Source: Congzhengia minquanensis (GTDB lineage Bacteria; Bacillota; Clostridia; UBA1381; UBA9506). Taken from it: 64,000 nt of DNA. The stretch covers positions 1 through 64,000 of the forward strand of contig NZ_JACRSU010000006.1 in assembly GCF_014384785.1 (NCBI RefSeq), in the 5' to 3' direction. Shown here one piece after another: positions 16,034 to 24,546 of this stretch (positions within the stretch are counted from its first letter, which is position 1; each line of letters starts with the position of its first letter). The notes below the pieces were generated by a model. That model was not told the DNA's origin and searched no databases. It saw nothing but the letters and a program-made list of their open reading frames with translations. A program made the translations under genes and the position numbers.

Positions 16034-16795
16034 TTGATAAAAGCGTACTTAAAAGACGGTGTCATTACTCTTGCTCCAGAAGGAAGGAAAAAGGCGGAGT
16101 TTACCGCTGGGGCGGCGCTTACCACAATCGGTGAAAAGAGCAGTATGATAAACCCATACACTTTTTTTGACGATTTTGAAGAATCCACGTTTCAAACACT
16201 GGTCCGCACAGAGCTGGACAGGCTGTTTGAATTGGATATCAACTCGCCGCGAACTTTAGTCAGTGCGCTTGACAAAGGCAGAACGGACAAGCTGTATACA
16301 AACAGAATGTTTCAAATGTCATTGGAAACGGTTTCCGGCGAAGTAGTTTTAGCGTTTTATTTAGAATCTGCCCGAAATCTTCTGGCTTTAGAACTTGTGG
16401 CAGCGTTGAGCCGCGGTAAGCCTTTAAAAAAATGTGAACACTGCGGCGGTTATTTTTTCCCCTCAGGCAGAAGCGATTCGGTCTACTGCGACAGAGTGGG
16501 AGCAGACGGTTTTTCCTGCAAAAAAATTGGTGCCCACAGACTATACCGCAAACACAGCCGGTCTGACCGCGTGAAGAAACTATATGATAAAATTACGAAA
16601 CACAACCGGTATTTAAAGAGCAGAGGCCAGCTTTCGGAAAACGAATTTGCACGCTGGATGGCCGAAGCGTCGTTAAAGCATGCGCAGTTTCAGCGCGGCG
16701 AGCTTTCAGAAGATTTGCTGATCAGCTGGCTTTCTGAAGACTTGGCTGCAAGCCGGCCGCCTAAGCGAAATGAAATATCGGATTATCTGCTTTAG
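16034..16795 (+). CDS. Zinc-finger-containing protein of unknown function
   Basis: A 253-residue cytoplasmic protein. The central part has CEHCGGYFF, then YCDR and FSCKK within ~30 residues, a four-Cys set that probably binds zinc (treble-clef-like). A basic stretch (HRLYRKHSRSDRVKKLYDKI) follows. The layout resembles the DUF6076 group of Clostridia, whose role is not known; that match is from memory. The start is TTG behind AGAAGG. It lies 9 bp before the secreted PpiC-type protein and is probably co-transcribed with it. Confidence 0.7.
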   Translation: MIKAYLKDGVITLAPEGRKKAEFTAGAALTTIGEKSSMINPYTFFDDFEESTFQTLVRTELDRLFELDINSPRTLVSALDKGRTDKLYTNRMFQMSLETVSGEVVLAFYLESARNLLALELVAALSRGKPLKKCEHCGGYFFPSGRSDSVYCDRVGADGFSCKKIGAHRLYRKHSRSDRVKKLYDKITKHNRYLKSRGQLSENEFARWMAEASLKHAQFQRGELSEDLLISWLSEDLAASRPPKRNEISDYLL

Positions 16796-16803
16796 GAGGA
16801 ACT

Positions 16804-17961
16804 ATGTTTAAACGAATTGCACTTATTTTTTCAGCAGTAACTTTCATGTTCTCCACCTGTGCCTATGCGAAAACAGTTGAATTTATTATTGACAAACCTA
16901 CCTATGCATCAATCGACAAATATGAAAAGGAAACCAATGCCCTTTTGGCTGCCCCCTTCATTCAAAATGACAGGACGATGATTCCCGTCCGTGCCGTTTC
17001 GGAAAGCTTTGGCAGCCTTGTTTCCTGGGACCCAAATACAAGGACTGTGACCATTAGCAAAGACAGCAAAACGGTTAAACTTACCATTGACAGCCTCACG
17101 GCAAATGTAGACGGAACTGAAACTGCTCTTGACGCCGCGCCCTGCATTGTAAGCGACACAACGTTTGTTCCGGTGCGCTTCGTTTCTGAAGCCCTGGGCT
17201 ACAACGTAAATTTTGTTCCCAGAACGAGAAGCGTTTTGGTCTGCGACCGCGCAGATTACATGACGGTGAACGGCAAGGCGGTGACCTATCCGGAATATGA
17301 AGCAATGCGCTATGTTCTGGCAACGCCCGAGCTAACCGGCGTGGACTTAACCAACAGCACCAAAGCTTATCTTTTAAAAAACGCCGTGCTTTCTGTTGCC
17401 GCGGATAAGGCTTCAGTGGGACTGACCCAGCAAAGCGACCAGGCCATTAACCTGGCGCTGGAACAGTATGACGAAAACCTTCCTTTTACCATAGGCGCGT
17501 TTGCCCTTTTAATGGAGAACGAGGAAAAAGGCTTTGCGTATATCGACTCGGTTTACAGCGCAAGTGAGGTACAAAATGCTTATGAAACCGATTATATCTG
17601 CGCGAAACACATTTTAATCCGCAGCGGAACAGACAGCGAACAGCAAGCCACGGCAACAAAGGCGTATGAACAAGCTGCCTCCGTCGCGGATTTTGACAAG
17701 CTGATTGAAGACTTTGGTGAAGATCCAGGTGTGATTAACAATCCGGATGGATATGTGTTTTCAAAAGGGGAAATGATTGACGCTTTTGAAACAGCCGCTT
17801 ATTCCTTAAAGATTGGAGAAATCAGCAAACCTGTAAAGTCGGAGTATGGGTACCATATCATTAAACGGCTTCCCCTCCCTGCTTTAAGCGAAATTACCGA
17901 ACAGGAACTTATTTTTAACCTGTATGTTGCGCCGCTCATGAACAGCAGCGTAGTTGAATAA
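16804..17961 (+). CDS. Secreted peptidyl-prolyl isomerase with stalk domain
   Basis: A 385-residue exported protein. The signal peptide spans residues 1-~23 (cleavage near CAYA-KT). Residues ~45-150 form a copper-amine-oxidase N-terminal-like stalk domain with two repeats: IPVRAVSESFGSLVSWD and VPVRFVSEALGYNV. These domains bind neither copper nor amines in such proteins. A parvulin (PpiC) domain lies at ~260-370: AKHILIRSG, DFDKLIEDFGEDPG, FETAAYSLKIGEISKPVKSEYGYHIIKR. It probably aids folding of exported proteins at the cell surface. No lipobox is seen. Confidence 0.88.
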   Translation: MFKRIALIFSAVTFMFSTCAYAKTVEFIIDKPTYASIDKYEKETNALLAAPFIQNDRTMIPVRAVSESFGSLVSWDPNTRTVTISKDSKTVKLTIDSLTANVDGTETALDAAPCIVSDTTFVPVRFVSEALGYNVNFVPRTRSVLVCDRADYMTVNGKAVTYPEYEAMRYVLATPELTGVDLTNSTKAYLLKNAVLSVAADKASVGLTQQSDQAINLALEQYDENLPFTIGAFALLMENEEKGFAYIDSVYSASEVQNAYETDYICAKHILIRSGTDSEQQATATKAYEQAASVADFDKLIEDFGEDPGVINNPDGYVFSKGEMIDAFETAAYSLKIGEISKPVKSEYGYHIIKRLPLPALSEITEQELIFNLYVAPLMNSSVVE

Positions 17962-17997
17962 CCGCCGTTATTGTAAAAAGAAAGGGAAGGAATTCAA

Positions 17998-19056
17998 ATG
18001 TCTATCAGCGATGGAATGGCAGCTTTGAACTTAGAAATGCCGGATCGGGTGCCGAGAACGGAATATTCCGCAGAGTTTCATTGGGATTTGGTTAACAAGG
18101 TTTTGGGCACAAATGTTACAGAGAAAAGCGGCGAGGAAGAAAAGAAAACCGCTTCACGAAATTTTATGAAAGCCTGGAATTATGACCTTAAGTGGTCTAC
18201 CTTAGTCGGAAGCGGATTTTTGACGGGGCTTAAAACAAACATGGGGCATGCAGCCTATCGTGATGAAGGTGCAGATTTCATTGATAACAGGGCATGTCCG
18301 TTTCACGAGCCTGAAGACGTTCTAAATTTTGACCCATTAAACGAATACGGTGAAATTTCAATCAGCGAAATGACGAAGCAGTTTGAAGAACATTATCAGA
18401 ACAATGTAAACGATTATCCCGACGGGGTTCATATGACCGGCATATATATCACGTGCATTTCTGGTTTAATTGAAATGTTCGGTTGGGAAATGCTTTTATA
18501 TGCCGCAGGGACAGACCCAAAAGCGTTTGGCGAGCTCACCAACCGATATACGGATTGGATCGGCCAGCATTTTTTGGCGCTTGCCAACAGCAACGTGCCT
18601 GTGGTTATGATTCACGACGACATTGTCTGGACGGAAGGCCCGTTTCTTCATCCCGACTGGTATCGGAAATATGTGTTCCCCAATTACAAAAAAATGTTTG
18701 CTCCCTTAATTGAGAGCGGAAAGAAAATTCTTTTTACGTCCGATGGAACTTATACAGAGTTTATCGACGACATTGCCGGCTGCGGCATTCACGGTTTCGT
18801 CATGGAACCCACAACAGACATGCGTTATATTGCCGAAAAATATGGCAAAACCCATGCCTTTGTCGGCAATGCGGACACCCGCATTTTGCTCGGCGGCACA
18901 AAAGAGGACATTTATAACGAAGTGAAACGGTGCATGGATATTGGCAAAAACTGTCCCGGTTTTTTTATGGCGGTGGGAAATCATATTCCGCCAAACACTC
19001 CTGTGGAAAATGCGCTTTATTATAATGAAGTTTACGAAGAATTAAGCAAACGATAA
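17998..19056 (+). CDS. Uroporphyrinogen decarboxylase-like (UroD/MtaA superfamily) protein
   Basis: A 352-residue TIM-barrel protein of the UroD family. Recognisable parts are MPDRVPRTEY at the N-terminus, VVMIHDDIVWTEGPFLHPDW, and GNADTRILLGGTKEDIYNEV near the C-terminus. Heme genes are absent nearby, and many such Clostridial proteins act in corrinoid-linked methyl transfer rather than heme synthesis. The true substrate is unknown. The ribosome site is AAGGGAAGG. The stop lies inside the left arm of the split palindrome at 19054. Confidence 0.8.
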   Translation: MSISDGMAALNLEMPDRVPRTEYSAEFHWDLVNKVLGTNVTEKSGEEEKKTASRNFMKAWNYDLKWSTLVGSGFLTGLKTNMGHAAYRDEGADFIDNRACPFHEPEDVLNFDPLNEYGEISISEMTKQFEEHYQNNVNDYPDGVHMTGIYITCISGLIEMFGWEMLLYAAGTDPKAFGELTNRYTDWIGQHFLALANSNVPVVMIHDDIVWTEGPFLHPDWYRKYVFPNYKKMFAPLIESGKKILFTSDGTYTEFIDDIAGCGIHGFVMEPTTDMRYIAEKYGKTHAFVGNADTRILLGGTKEDIYNEVKRCMDIGKNCPGFFMAVGNHIPPNTPVENALYYNEVYEELSKR

Positions 19057-19073
19057 TAAAAAAGACATGTAAC
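19054..19073. repeat. Left arm of split palindromic terminator
   Basis: TAATAAAAAAGACATGTAAC recurs as its exact reverse complement at 19913-19932. Each arm begins at the stop codon of a convergent gene: the UroD-like gene on the left, the GH26-like gene on the right. Confidence 0.9.
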
Positions 19074-19074
19074 G

Positions 19075-19083
19075 AAAGTTACA
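19075..19083. repeat. 9-bp direct repeat, left copy
   Basis: AAAGTTACA, repeated in the same orientation at 19911-19919. The pair borders the nitrilase segment in the manner of a target-site duplication. Confidence 0.8.
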
Positions 19084-19910
19084 ACCCCATAAGGAAGTAA
19101 TTCTATTCACACAGGGCGGCATAGTCATAAAGCTATGTCGTTTTGCTTTTTCTTTGTTGTTCTACCTCTTAAATATCTATGACTATCAATCCTTCCTTGA
19201 GGATCGGTAGTTCTCTTGGAATGTTTCCCCTGAAGAATTGAGCCGCACCACCGATGGCATCACCCTCGCAAATGGAGTTGATATATAGCGAATTCTCGCA
19301 ACACAGTTTCGCTTGCTCTGCATATTCGAGTTTACCGCCGTTTTCCCATTCTTCTTTTGTCCAGCACACATATACGGGCCACAAAAGAAGATCTTCTCCA
19401 AGCGCAAATCTTTCGGGGTAATCCCAAAGATCACCACACAAACCAATGACACATTTTTTACCTTTATAGTCAAAGACTTCAACCGTCGAACCCTCTTTGT
19501 AATGTCCATCCGTTTTAGAGTATTCTTTCCATCCTCTTGAAATACGACGATAGTTATGAAAGATTTCACCGTCTGCAATCAGAGCGCAGGATGAATAAAG
19601 GGTATCTTCTTCAAGCTCGTTATATCCAAATAAAACGTCAATGCCAAATTTCTTGGTCAACGCCTTAATTTGCATAAATACCTGCGACGAAGTGGTTAAT
19701 GCTATTTTTCTATCTTCTTCATACTGCCACGAAAGCACATTGAATCCTTGCAGAAAGGCTTCGCCAAAGCATACGATGTCTGCGCCGTTTGCTTTGGCTT
19801 CTTTCATATACCGTTGCAACTGTGACAAATTATAATTGATATCTCGGTCAATCATACGCGCCGAGGCAAGTGCAATTTTCATAATGATACCTCCTTATCG
19901 GCGTTCCTCT
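19084..19910. mobile_element. 827-bp inserted segment carrying a nitrilase-family gene
   Basis: Removing this segment with one copy of AAAGTTACA restores a perfect hairpin between the two convergent genes: 20-bp arms around a GAAA loop. The segment holds a single gene on the minus strand and a small hairpin (GGCATAG / CTATGTC, ~19117-19140) followed by T-rich sequence. No transposase or clear terminal inverted repeats are present; only a weak match (ATAAGGAAGTA near the left end, ATAAGGAGGTA on the opposite strand near the right end) is seen. How it moved is unknown. Confidence 0.65.
19169..19882 (-). CDS. Carbon-nitrogen hydrolase (nitrilase superfamily)
   Basis: A 237-residue nitrilase-fold protein. 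The catalytic Glu is E41 (CFGEAFLQG) and the nucleophile C149 (VIGLCGDLWDYPE). The usual catalytic Lys of the YRK motif reads YRR here (R113), so the third triad residue may be changed, or another Lys nearby (K119) may serve. At 237 aa it is shorter than most amidases of the family (~260-300). Substrate unknown. AAGGAGG precedes the ATG. The gene lies alone inside the inserted segment, which suggests recent acquisition. Confidence 0.85.
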   Translation of the reverse strand: MKIALASARMIDRDINYNLSQLQRYMKEAKANGADIVCFGEAFLQGFNVLSWQYEEDRKIALTTSSQVFMQIKALTKKFGIDVLFGYNELEEDTLYSSCALIADGEIFHNYRRISRGWKEYSKTDGHYKEGSTVEVFDYKGKKCVIGLCGDLWDYPERFALGEDLLLWPVYVCWTKEEWENGGKLEYAEQAKLCCENSLYINSICEGDAIGGAAQFFRGNIPRELPILKEGLIVIDI

Positions 19911-19919
19911 AAAGTTACA
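19911..19919. repeat. 9-bp direct repeat, right copy
   Basis: AAAGTTACA, identical to 19075-19083. Confidence 0.8.
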
Positions 19920-19932
19920 TGTCTTTTTTATT
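19913..19932. repeat. Right arm of split palindromic terminator
   Basis: GTTACATGTCTTTTTTATTA is the exact reverse complement of 19054-19073. The T-run would have ended plus-strand transcription, and the A-run of the other arm minus-strand transcription. Confidence 0.9.
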
Positions 19933-21895
19933 AGTTTTCAGTTACCATAACCATTTGCCGCTCGCCGTCCCAATCTACGATGCAGCGAAACGATTCTGCA
20001 ATGGCACGGACAGGCACCAGCGTTCTGTCCTGTATAATTTGCGCCGGAACATCCAGCGTCTTTTGCTCTCCATTTACAAACAGGGCATTGCTTCCAATGG
20101 TCAGGCTCACCTGCGTTTCCTGCCGCTCGGCAGTAACCGTTTTTGTGTCCGCGTTCCAGTTAACCTGTGCGCCCAGCGCCTCAAAAATGGCTCTCAGCGG
20201 CACCAGCGTTCGATCGTCAATAATCCGCGGGCGGGCGTCAAACTTCACTCTTTCGCCGTTTACAGTCACCGCAATGTCGTTTTCAAAAGGAACGGTGCTC
20301 ACAAAACCGTTTTTCCCCACATAAAAATCGTAGAAAAACGTCTCATAGGTGTTCGCGCAGGAAATTGCCACGCCCAGAGTGTGCTTTCCCGGCGTAAGGC
20401 TGCCGACATCTACCCGCGCCCGAAACGGAAGCGCTTCCTCTGACGGAATGTGCCCGCCGTCGATGGTGTAAGACACAGAAACCGGCTCCTGCGTAGGATA
20501 TGACGCATATACCGAAAGATTTAAGCTGTCTAACGATTCGTTAATGGTAGAAAATCTTGTATAGCCCCGTGTGCTCCCCGTAACAGAAGACTGAAGCGCC
20601 ACATTCTGAGCCACCGCCTGCCTGTAGGCCTCGCTCAAAGCGGCGTTTCCTGTCAGGCTAAAGTCCTTCTCCATATCTTTGTTAAAATACATTACGCCCT
20701 TTACCTGGGGATAAACCATGGTGACGTAGGAATAAAATTCTTTCAGTTTCCGAACCGCATGCTCCTCCGTCTGGTTTCCAGCAGGGTCATTATAGGCAAA
20801 ACCGCACTCGCTGATTAAAATCGGCTTGTTTGCGCTCACCGTTTCAATCACTTCCCGCACCTTAACCAGGGGATTGTCAAACAGGCCCCGGCAATAAAAA
20901 GCGTCTACTCCGTCTCCAGGCGCAAAGGTTGCGTTGGGGTCTAAATTGTCATACATGGAAAGACCAATCCAGTCCACATATTCGTCACCGGGATAAAACT
21001 CCCGGGCGCTGGTGTTCCAGTTGGAAATATCGTTTGGCGAAAACAGCATTGCCGCATTTGGCGCATATTGCCGCGCAAAATCTGACACCCTGCGAAACGC
21101 CTTTTGAAAGGTTTCAATAAAATATCTTCTGCTTTCTGCGTCCTCCGGAATGTCCCAGCAGTTGGCCTCTGCGGCGAACCGCAAAAGCACCGGCCTGCCG
21201 TCTGATGCAATGAATTTTAAGTTTTCAATCATATAGCTGTCGCTTTCACCGCTTGCCACACGCTCTAAGCTCTCTAAATTTTCCGGCACGTTCCAGGCAA
21301 TTTCCACCGGAATGGATTTATCCCCCGGCAGGAGGTAAGAAAACATCTCCACCGTCTGTGAAAAATATTCCACATATAAAAGGAAAGCGGTTTCATCCGG
21401 TGTGAACGGGTCACAGGTGCCGAAAAACACGCCGTTTGCCGGCTCATGCTTTGCACCGAAATGGGGTACGTCCGCCGGATACTCCGCTTCAACATACACC
21501 TGGGGCGCAAGGCTCAAATGGTTTAAAATGGCTTTTGTGGTTTTTATGCTGTCAGCGTAATTCTCGCCGTTATTGTTCAGCCACGTCACGTTTTCCAAAA
21601 ACTTTTCATAATAGGCTTTTGCGTTTACAAAGTCGCCGTTTTGCTCGTAAAGCTGAGCGCATTTCTGCTGACCCCATGTAACGGCGGAGCGCTGGGATTT
21701 GTTCTGGGGCTGGGCATAAAGGGCCTCAATTGCTTTCACCGCCTGAATAATCCTGTCTGCGTCGCCGCTGGAAAGCGCCGCGTTATATTCGTCGTGCAGC
21801 GGCCAATATGCCTGCACGTGGTCTTGTGCAAAGGCGAGGGGCGCCGTACCAAACAGAAGCAAAACCGAAAGCACGAGTGCAGTTAATTTTTTCAT
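19931..21895 (-). CDS. Secreted GH26-like glycoside hydrolase with stalk domain
   Basis: A 654-residue exported protein with a signal peptide (residues 1-23, ending AFA). Residues ~25-125 look helical and TPR-like. A TIM barrel follows (~150-420) with the GH26-type pair: acid/base E243 in RFAAEANCW and nucleophile E363 in ILISECGF, plus YVDWIGLSMYDN between. This predicts a retaining beta-glycanase such as a mannanase, but substrate subsites cannot be judged. An Ig-like region comes next. The C-terminus (~535-654) is a copper-amine-oxidase-type stalk with two repeats (LVPLRAIFEALGAQVNW and LVPVRAIAESF). Confidence 0.82.
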   Translation of the reverse strand: MKKLTALVLSVLLLFGTAPLAFAQDHVQAYWPLHDEYNAALSSGDADRIIQAVKAIEALYAQPQNKSQRSAVTWGQQKCAQLYEQNGDFVNAKAYYEKFLENVTWLNNNGENYADSIKTTKAILNHLSLAPQVYVEAEYPADVPHFGAKHEPANGVFFGTCDPFTPDETAFLLYVEYFSQTVEMFSYLLPGDKSIPVEIAWNVPENLESLERVASGESDSYMIENLKFIASDGRPVLLRFAAEANCWDIPEDAESRRYFIETFQKAFRRVSDFARQYAPNAAMLFSPNDISNWNTSAREFYPGDEYVDWIGLSMYDNLDPNATFAPGDGVDAFYCRGLFDNPLVKVREVIETVSANKPILISECGFAYNDPAGNQTEEHAVRKLKEFYSYVTMVYPQVKGVMYFNKDMEKDFSLTGNAALSEAYRQAVAQNVALQSSVTGSTRGYTRFSTINESLDSLNLSVYASYPTQEPVSVSYTIDGGHIPSEEALPFRARVDVGSLTPGKHTLGVAISCANTYETFFYDFYVGKNGFVSTVPFENDIAVTVNGERVKFDARPRIIDDRTLVPLRAIFEALGAQVNWNADTKTVTAERQETQVSLTIGSNALFVNGEQKTLDVPAQIIQDRTLVPVRAIAESFRCIVDWDGERQMVMVTEN

Positions 21896-21920
21896 TTCAA
21901 ATCTCCTTTTTTCAAAATTG

Positions 21921-21947
21921 AAGCGCGAAAGTTTACTTCCGCGCTTG
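21921..21947 (-). terminator. Hairpin downstream of serS
   Basis: AAGCGCGGAAGT and ACTTTCGCGCTT pair (one G-T) in the 59 bp between serS and the next gene. The following tract is only CAATTTTG, so termination strength is uncertain. Confidence 0.55.
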
Positions 21948-21954
21948 CTGTGTT

Positions 21955-23250
21955 TTAAACTTCGGTAATCCGTTCTTTGCCGCCCATGTAAGGACGCAGC
22001 GCCTCAGGAATTTTCACGCTGTAGTGCACGCCGTCGAACTGCAGGTTATTTTCTAAAAATGCAATGAGCATTCTGGGCGGCGCCACCACCGTGTTGTTCA
22101 AGGTGTGCGCCAAATATTTTTTCCCGTCCTCACCCTTAACACGAATTCCTAAACGGCGGGCTTGTGCGTCGCCTAAATTTGAGCAGGAGCACACCTCAAA
22201 ATATTTCTGCTGTTTGGGCGACCACGCCTCCACATCGTAGGATTTCACTTTTAAATCCGCCAAATCGCCGGAACAGCACTCTAAGGTACGCACCGGAATG
22301 TCCAGCGAGCGGAACAGCTCAACGCTGTAGCTCCACATTTTGTGGAACCAGTCCATGCTTTCTTCCGGCTTGCAAACCACGATCATCTCCTGCTTTTCAA
22401 ACTGATGAATGCGGTAAATGCCGCGCTCTTCAATGCCGTGTGCACCCTTTTCCTTTCGAAAACAGGGCGAATAGCTGGTGAGCGTAAGCGGCAGCTTTTC
22501 CTCCGGCGTGATGGTGTCAATGAACTTTCCGATCATGGAATGTTCACTGGTGCCGATTAAATAAAGGTCTTCGCCCTCTATTTTATACATCATGGCGTCC
22601 ATTTCTTCAAAACTCATAACGCCCGTCACCACGTTGCTCCGAATCATAAACGGTGGAATGTGGTAAACAAATCCTTTGTCAATCATAAAATCCCGGGCAT
22701 AGGCCAGCACTGCGCTGTGAAGCCTTGCAATGTCGCCCATCAGGTAATAAAACCCTTCGCCTGCCACGCGACCGGCCGACTCTTTGTCAATGCCGGAGAA
22801 CTTTTCCATAATATCCATGTGGTAAGGAACTTCAAAATCCGGCTTCGTTTGTGCGCCGAACTGCTCCACCTCCACGTTTTCCTCGTCGTTTTTACCAATG
22901 GGAACAGAAGCATCGATGATGTTTGGAATTTTCATCATAATTTCTCTGATTTTCACTTCCAGCTCAGATTCCTCCTGAGCAAGACTTTTCAGTTCCTCGG
23001 CTTGGTCGCTTACCTTTTGTTTCAACGCCTCAGCCTCGTCTCGCTTTCCCTGCGCCATCAGCCCACCGATTTCCTTGCTGATTTTATTGCGGTTTGCGCG
23101 GAGCATGTCCGCATTCCCTGTAATTTCTCGTTTTCTGTCATAAAACGCAATCACTTCATCAACCAGCGGCAGCTTGTGGTCTTCAAACTTTTTGCGGATA
23201 TTCTCTTTCACAAGTTCCGGGTTTTCTTTGATGAATTTAATGTCTAACAT
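21955..23250 (-). CDS. serS: Seryl-tRNA synthetase
   Basis: Charges tRNA-Ser. This is a class II synthetase of normal length (431 aa). The N-terminal antiparallel coiled coil (~30-105) binds the tRNA variable arm. Motif 2 is in PCFRKEKGAHGIEERGIYRIHQFEKQE, split over the dimer core, and motif 3 is NTVVAPPRMLIAFLENN. It is transcribed from its own sigma-A promoter (23287-23315), with the GAGGAGAAAG site ahead of the ATG. No T-box leader is visible. Confidence 0.97.
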   Translation of the reverse strand: MLDIKFIKENPELVKENIRKKFEDHKLPLVDEVIAFYDRKREITGNADMLRANRNKISKEIGGLMAQGKRDEAEALKQKVSDQAEELKSLAQEESELEVKIREIMMKIPNIIDASVPIGKNDEENVEVEQFGAQTKPDFEVPYHMDIMEKFSGIDKESAGRVAGEGFYYLMGDIARLHSAVLAYARDFMIDKGFVYHIPPFMIRSNVVTGVMSFEEMDAMMYKIEGEDLYLIGTSEHSMIGKFIDTITPEEKLPLTLTSYSPCFRKEKGAHGIEERGIYRIHQFEKQEMIVVCKPEESMDWFHKMWSYSVELFRSLDIPVRTLECCSGDLADLKVKSYDVEAWSPKQQKYFEVCSCSNLGDAQARRLGIRVKGEDGKKYLAHTLNNTVVAPPRMLIAFLENNLQFDGVHYSVKIPEALRPYMGGKERITEV

Positions 23251-23286
23251 ATCGACTTTCTCCTCTTTCGTTAATTGCTTGATATT

Positions 23287-23315
23287 ATTTTACCCCAAAA
23301 CCACGTTCCTGTCAA
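23287..23315 (-). promoter_or_regulatory. Sigma-A promoter of serS
   Basis: Minus strand TTGACA, 17-bp spacer, TAAAAT, 37 bp before the serS start. It lies back to back with the promoter at 23323. Confidence 0.8.
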
Positions 23316-23322
23316 GAATTGA

Positions 23323-23352
23323 TTGACAAACAGGGCTATTTCGCGGTATGAT
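23323..23352 (+). promoter_or_regulatory. Sigma-A promoter of the serine hydrolase gene
   Basis: TTGACA, 18-bp spacer, TATGAT. The -10 overlaps an upstream ATG at 23348, which rules that ATG out as the start of the next gene. Confidence 0.75.
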
Positions 23353-23374
23353 AAAAGGCAAAGGAGGGGTAACA

Positions 23375-24508
23375 ATGAATTTTGAAAAAGTGGATGTGTT
23401 TTTAAAACGTTTGGAAACAGACTATTTTGTTCCGGCGGCAGAAGTTTCGGTGTATCAAAACCATCAAAGAATTTACCGCGGCTATGCCGGATTTAAAGAT
23501 GCAAAACGGGAAAAGACAGTTGACGGCACAGATACATATTTTATGTATTCCACCACCAAAGTCATCACCTGCACCGCGGCCATGCGACTGGTTGAGCAGG
23601 GGAAAATGGACTTAGATGCCCCTGTGTCAAACTTTCTGCCGGAATTTGCCCACCTCACCGTAAACGACGGGACTGGGCTGCATAAAGCCAAAAACACGTT
23701 AAAAATTTGGCACCTGTTTGCCATGCAGGGCGGTTTTTCTTATGACACGAACTGTGAAAGCATAAAAAAAGCAAAGGCGAACAACCCGCACCTTTCCACC
23801 AGGGAGGCAATTTGCGCGTTGTCGCAGGAGCCATTGTTGTTTGAGCCAGGCACAAACTTTAACTATAGCCTGTGCCACGACGTGCTGGCCGCGGTTTGTG
23901 AAGTTATTAGCACAAAAAAGTTCAGCGCGTTTATTCAGGATGAAATCTTTACGCCGCTGGGTATGAAAAACTCCGTTATGGGAACCGGCCGGCCGGATTT
24001 AACAGCGCGGCTTTCCGCCCAGTATGACGGCAAGGCTTTGCACAAACGTCCGGTAGAAATTGAAAAAGAAAATTTCTTTTTTATTTCAGACGTTTATGAA
24101 AGCGGCGGCGCTGCATTGATTTCTACCGTAGACGACTATGCGCTGTTTACAGATGCTTTGGCCTGCGGCGGCGTTTCCAAAGACGGATACCGGGTTTTAA
24201 CACCGCATTCTATCGACCAGATGCGCACCAACCGCTTAGAAGGCGCTTCTTCTAAGGATTTTAAAACCAACATTAGCCACATGCCCGGCTATGGATATGG
24301 TCTGGGCGTGCGGACAAAAATAAAAAATGTTCCGGGCAACAATATAAGCCCTTTGGGCGAATTTGGGTGGGACGGCGCGGCAGGTGCTCTGGCTGTTATC
24401 GACCCCGAAACCCACCTTTCATTTTTCTATGCTCAGCACGTGTTGGGCGGCTTAACCCGCGAAATTCATCCCAAACTAAAAGATTTAATTTTTGAAGCCA
24501 TTAAATAA
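23375..24508 (+). CDS. Serine hydrolase, beta-lactamase / class C penicillin-binding fold
   Basis: A 377-residue serine hydrolase without a signal peptide. The SxxK motif is STTK (near residue 55) and the YxN-like motif YSL in FNYSLCHDVL. A C-terminal segment has FGWDGAAGALAVIDP in place of the KTG box. The family covers esterases, peptidases and beta-lactamase relatives; the substrate cannot be told. The ATG at 23375 follows AAAGGAGGGG and fits the promoter; an upstream in-frame ATG at 23348 overlaps the -10 box. Confidence 0.9.
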   Translation: MNFEKVDVFLKRLETDYFVPAAEVSVYQNHQRIYRGYAGFKDAKREKTVDGTDTYFMYSTTKVITCTAAMRLVEQGKMDLDAPVSNFLPEFAHLTVNDGTGLHKAKNTLKIWHLFAMQGGFSYDTNCESIKKAKANNPHLSTREAICALSQEPLLFEPGTNFNYSLCHDVLAAVCEVISTKKFSAFIQDEIFTPLGMKNSVMGTGRPDLTARLSAQYDGKALHKRPVEIEKENFFFISDVYESGGAALISTVDDYALFTDALACGGVSKDGYRVLTPHSIDQMRTNRLEGASSKDFKTNISHMPGYGYGLGVRTKIKNVPGNNISPLGEFGWDGAAGALAVIDPETHLSFFYAQHVLGGLTREIHPKLKDLIFEAIK

Positions 24509-24544
24509 AACCATGCCGCAGCGTTTCGCTGCGGCATGGTTTTA
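24507..24544. terminator. Bidirectional palindromic terminator
   Basis: A 17-bp perfect stem (AAAACCATGCCGCAGCG and its complement) with a TTT loop lies between the convergent serine hydrolase and metH genes. Confidence 0.93.
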
Positions 24545-24546
24545 TT

